Shown here: positions 18,796 to 20,657 of the stretch, in pieces | How the letters are laid out: each line of letters starts with the position of its first letter | Position numbering within the stretch: position 1 is the stretch's first letter | Origin: Amphimedon queenslandica | Taxonomy: Eukaryota > Porifera > Demospongiae > Haplosclerida > Niphatidae | NCBI RefSeq assembly: GCF_000090795.2 | Contig: NW_003546645.1 | Coordinates: forward strand, 72,085-92,741 | Direction: 5' to 3' | Length of the DNA: 20,657 nt | Made by a program: the position numbers and the translations under genes | The notes under the pieces: generated by a model | What the model saw: only the letters and a program-made list of their open reading frames with translations | Databases searched by the model: none | Told to the model about the DNA's origin: nothing

Positions 18796-19226
18796 ATGGC
18801 CATGTTCCGCGCCTTGCTCTCGCTTGCTCTACGATGAAGATTTTGATGAAGAAGAGTTTGTTAAGGAGAAATACTCGTTTTGCATTCAAAACTTTATGGA
18901 TCCTCTTTTATATAATGAGTTCTTTTTGGAAGCTGACTATGATGGGAATGGATACCCTAGCTCCCCGCACCCGGAAGAAGTGAGAGAAGAAGCTTTGACC
19001 AGGTGGACTATGGAACTCAAACCAGGAGTACTGCCAGTCTGCCACACCCAGTCCCACTTGAGCTCCAGTGCCTCATGTTCGTTATTGGCCATATGTTCCA
19101 ACCTGATCACAGTGTACCAGTTAGTATGATAGCATTACTACCTCGTTCCATTCGTATCAAACTCCTTCTACCAGCTGTCGATGTATGTCGGTTGGAAAGT
19201 ACACCAGTTACTCAAGGCCGAGGGGT
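18796..19226 (+). pseudogene. Frame-broken, 3'-truncated gene remnant with an F-box-like LPxEL segment
   Basis: Base composition is richer in GC and codon-like compared with its surroundings. Three consecutive pieces read like one protein, but in alternating frames. MAMFRALLSLA opens at 18796. From about 18826 the next frame gives YDEDFDEEEFVKEKYSF, MDPLLYNEFFLEADYD and PEEVREEALTR. From about 19003 the first frame returns with STASLPHPVPLELQCLMF, VSMIALLPRSIRIKLLLP and AVDVCRLESTPVTQG. Homology-like sequence ends where the GAATTTC-rich repeat begins. VPLELQC plus LLPRSIR resembles F-box-type openings, and I recall similar lineage-specific sponge proteins, but this cannot be checked here. Sequencing error is an alternative to real frameshifts. 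Short introns do not explain the shifts. Confidence 0.5.
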
Positions 19227-19244
19227 CAGCAACGGGTGGAAAAG

Positions 19245-19370
19245 TTGTACGGAATTCCCAATTATGGGAATTTTTTGGAAATTTCAAAAATTCGAAATTT
19301 TCTAAAAATTTCAAAATTCCCGAGAATTCCTAAAATTTTTGAAAGGATTTTGTGGAATTTCTAGTGCATT
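19245..19370. repeat. GAATTTC/GAAATTC-rich palindromic repeat
   Basis: Short words such as GGAATTCCC, GGGAATTTT, GGAAATTTC, AAATTTC and GAATTCC recur in both orientations, giving many overlapping weak inverted repeats. It directly abuts the end of the truncated plus-strand gene remnant. A similar but shorter patch occurs at 20155-20190. Both may be ends of one older repeat into which the hAT-type element inserted, but no clean terminal repeats or target duplication were found. Confidence 0.5.
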
Positions 19371-19477
19371 AAAGGCTATAATAATCTAAAATTTATTCAT
19401 TTTAACAAATTTTACAAAGCAACTTCTCAAATCTGTCATGAAACCATTTATAACTCTGTTCTAAATGAACCCATAAC

Positions 19478-19829
19478 CAGTGGCGTATCCAAGGTAGGGC
19501 ATGGTAGGGCATTTGCCCTACCAACTGCTACTGAATCAAAATTAATATTGCCTTCTAATTTACTGTAGTTAAAATTTTAAGATATCTCCAATCTTGATCA
19601 AGGCCAGAGAACACAATAAATAAAGAAAACACTCAAAAGAGAACTTTAGAGAAGAAAAGAGCAAGCCGAGCTAGTCCGAGCTAGTCGACTTCATCATCAT
19701 TATTGTGGGCGTAGACGTACTTTAATTAAAGACACGCCCATTGTGAATATTAATTAACCGCAAATTTTTTCGGCGCGCTTCGCGCGCCATCTTTGCCCTA
19801 CCATCATCCAGAGTCTAGATACGCCACTG
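19478..19829. mobile_element. hAT-type miniature inverted-repeat element, 352 bp, with 8-bp target duplication
   Basis: The element begins CAGTGGCGTATC and ends with its complement GATACGCCACTG (observed AGATACGCCACTG). Inside each end a second shared word, TGGTAGGGCA, is found. It is flanked by the perfect direct repeat CCCATAAC (19470-19477 and 19830-19837). CAGTGGCG-type termini and 8-bp target duplications are hallmarks of the hAT superfamily. The interior has no transposase frame. It holds two hairpins: TGGGCGT with ACGCCCA around a TTTAATTAAA core (19706-19740), and GGCGCGC-TTC-GCGCGCC (19772-19788). It needs a transposase from elsewhere. Confidence 0.9.
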
Positions 19830-19837
19830 CCCATAAC

Positions 19838-20396
19838 ATACTGTACTCGCTGGGGATGCTACCGGTTCCGGCCATCTCATCTTGGGCATCATTAGATACT
19901 ACTGCATGGGCTTATATTACTTGCTAAATCCAAACTCAAACTAATGAAAAAAACCACATAGAAATCAAAAAATCAATTGAAGAAAGCCACTCGGAGAAAG
20001 AATTAGCCATGTTATTAATTAATTTTATTAATAGTAGTTAATTAATCAAAAGTTATTAATAATTATAATAACTATTAAAAGTTATTAATAAAAAAGATCA
20101 ATTAATTAGTCAAAAAACCCAAAAATATCCGGAAGTATACTACAAGTAGTTATAGAATTTCTATAAATTCCAAAGAAATTCCTCCAAAATGAACTATAGT
20201 AGGGCCACACTGACTTTTTACTGTTATCATAAGTGCAGGTTTGGTGGTCACGTGTGAAGTAGCTGCTAATTGTTTGTTAAGTGTTTATTTATATTGTGTA
20301 TACCAACTATGAATATGATTATCTCAAATACAGCACATCACAGGTATTATAATTATTAATAAAACTAAAGATATTGTAAATTAAAAGTTTAGAAGT
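19838..20396. other. AT-rich non-coding region with TTATTAAT repeats
   Basis: No gene is seen. 20010-20100 is almost pure A/T, with the word AAAGTTATTAATAA twice and palindromic TTATTAATAATTATAATAA. 20155-20190 has the GAATTTC-type patch. Nothing else could be supported. Confidence 0.45.
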
Positions 20397-20398
20397 AG

Positions 20399-20657
20399 TC
20401 AGATATCTTTCTCATTGTTGTGGGCAGTTACAGATTTATTGGGAGAGGTACAGGAGCATCTGCAAGTAACTTATGGTGTGATCATCATCTATTCATCACC
20501 GAACTCCCAACAGACAAGGATAAAAAGACTCAGGTTCATCAAATTGTGTCTGTAGTTCAAGCTCCTGTATATCAACTTCTTATCCTTTATTCTATCATTG
20601 TTCAAGTTGAGATCTTGGACTGTTATTTGTCACATTCTGAAACTATGTTTCTTATTG
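20399..20657 (+). CDS. Possible partial exon running off the window
   Basis: One plus-strand frame stays open for 86 codons from the TAG at 20396 to the window end, which is unusual for this AT-rich sequence. It reads VGSYRFIGRGTGASASNLW, then HHLFITELPTDKDKKTQVHQ and further hydrophobic residues. A pyrimidine-rich tract precedes TGGGCAG and TTACAG, which could be acceptors at 20426-20427 or 20432-20433. There is no ATG near the start of the frame. I do not recognise the protein, and the frame could be open by chance. Confidence 0.28.

Overview
The window looks like a compact, AT-rich invertebrate animal genome. The clues are introns of about 45-75 bp with GTAAGT-like donors, a TRIM-NHL protein encoded by one exon, tandem families of membrane proteins, TATA boxes and non-autonomous DNA transposons. 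A demosponge such as Amphimedon queenslandica fits best. That is an inference from gene style and remembered protein families, not a database match.

Layout. All convincing intact genes are on the minus strand. (1) 413-2605 is a RING / two B-box / coiled-coil / filamin / NHL protein of 730 aa. (2) About 2.3 kb without a recognisable gene follows, ending in a decayed Ig exon at 4900-5046. (3) 5370-9887 holds three tandem paralogues (A, B, C). Each has five exons: signal peptide, one Ig-like domain, Ser/Thr stalk with 13-residue repeats, transmembrane segment, and a tyrosine-containing tail. Every intron is phase 1. Promoter regions were duplicated with the genes. (4) 9990-11930 has no recognisable gene. 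(5) 11931-18480 is an array of type II membrane proteins whose ectodomain carries or derives from a GGGWTR fibrinogen-like signature. Gene D is 435 aa and E and F are 423 aa each. D-like remnants lie upstream of E and F, so the array grew by duplicating a two-gene (D-type plus E-type) unit. (6) 18796-19226 is a plus-strand gene remnant with two frame changes, cut off by repeats. These include a 352-bp hAT-type miniature element with a perfect 8-bp target duplication. (7) The last 260 bp may contain the start of another plus-strand exon.

How the genes may work together. Two unrelated receptor-like families of opposite topology sit side by side, and both are expanding by tandem duplication. E and F (cytoplasmic N-terminus) and B (cytoplasmic C-terminus) share the peptide PVYDYxTV, and C has a variant. 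This suggests both could feed into a common SH2-type signalling route. A role in recognition or immunity, and any link to the neighbouring TRIM ubiquitin ligase, is a hypothesis.
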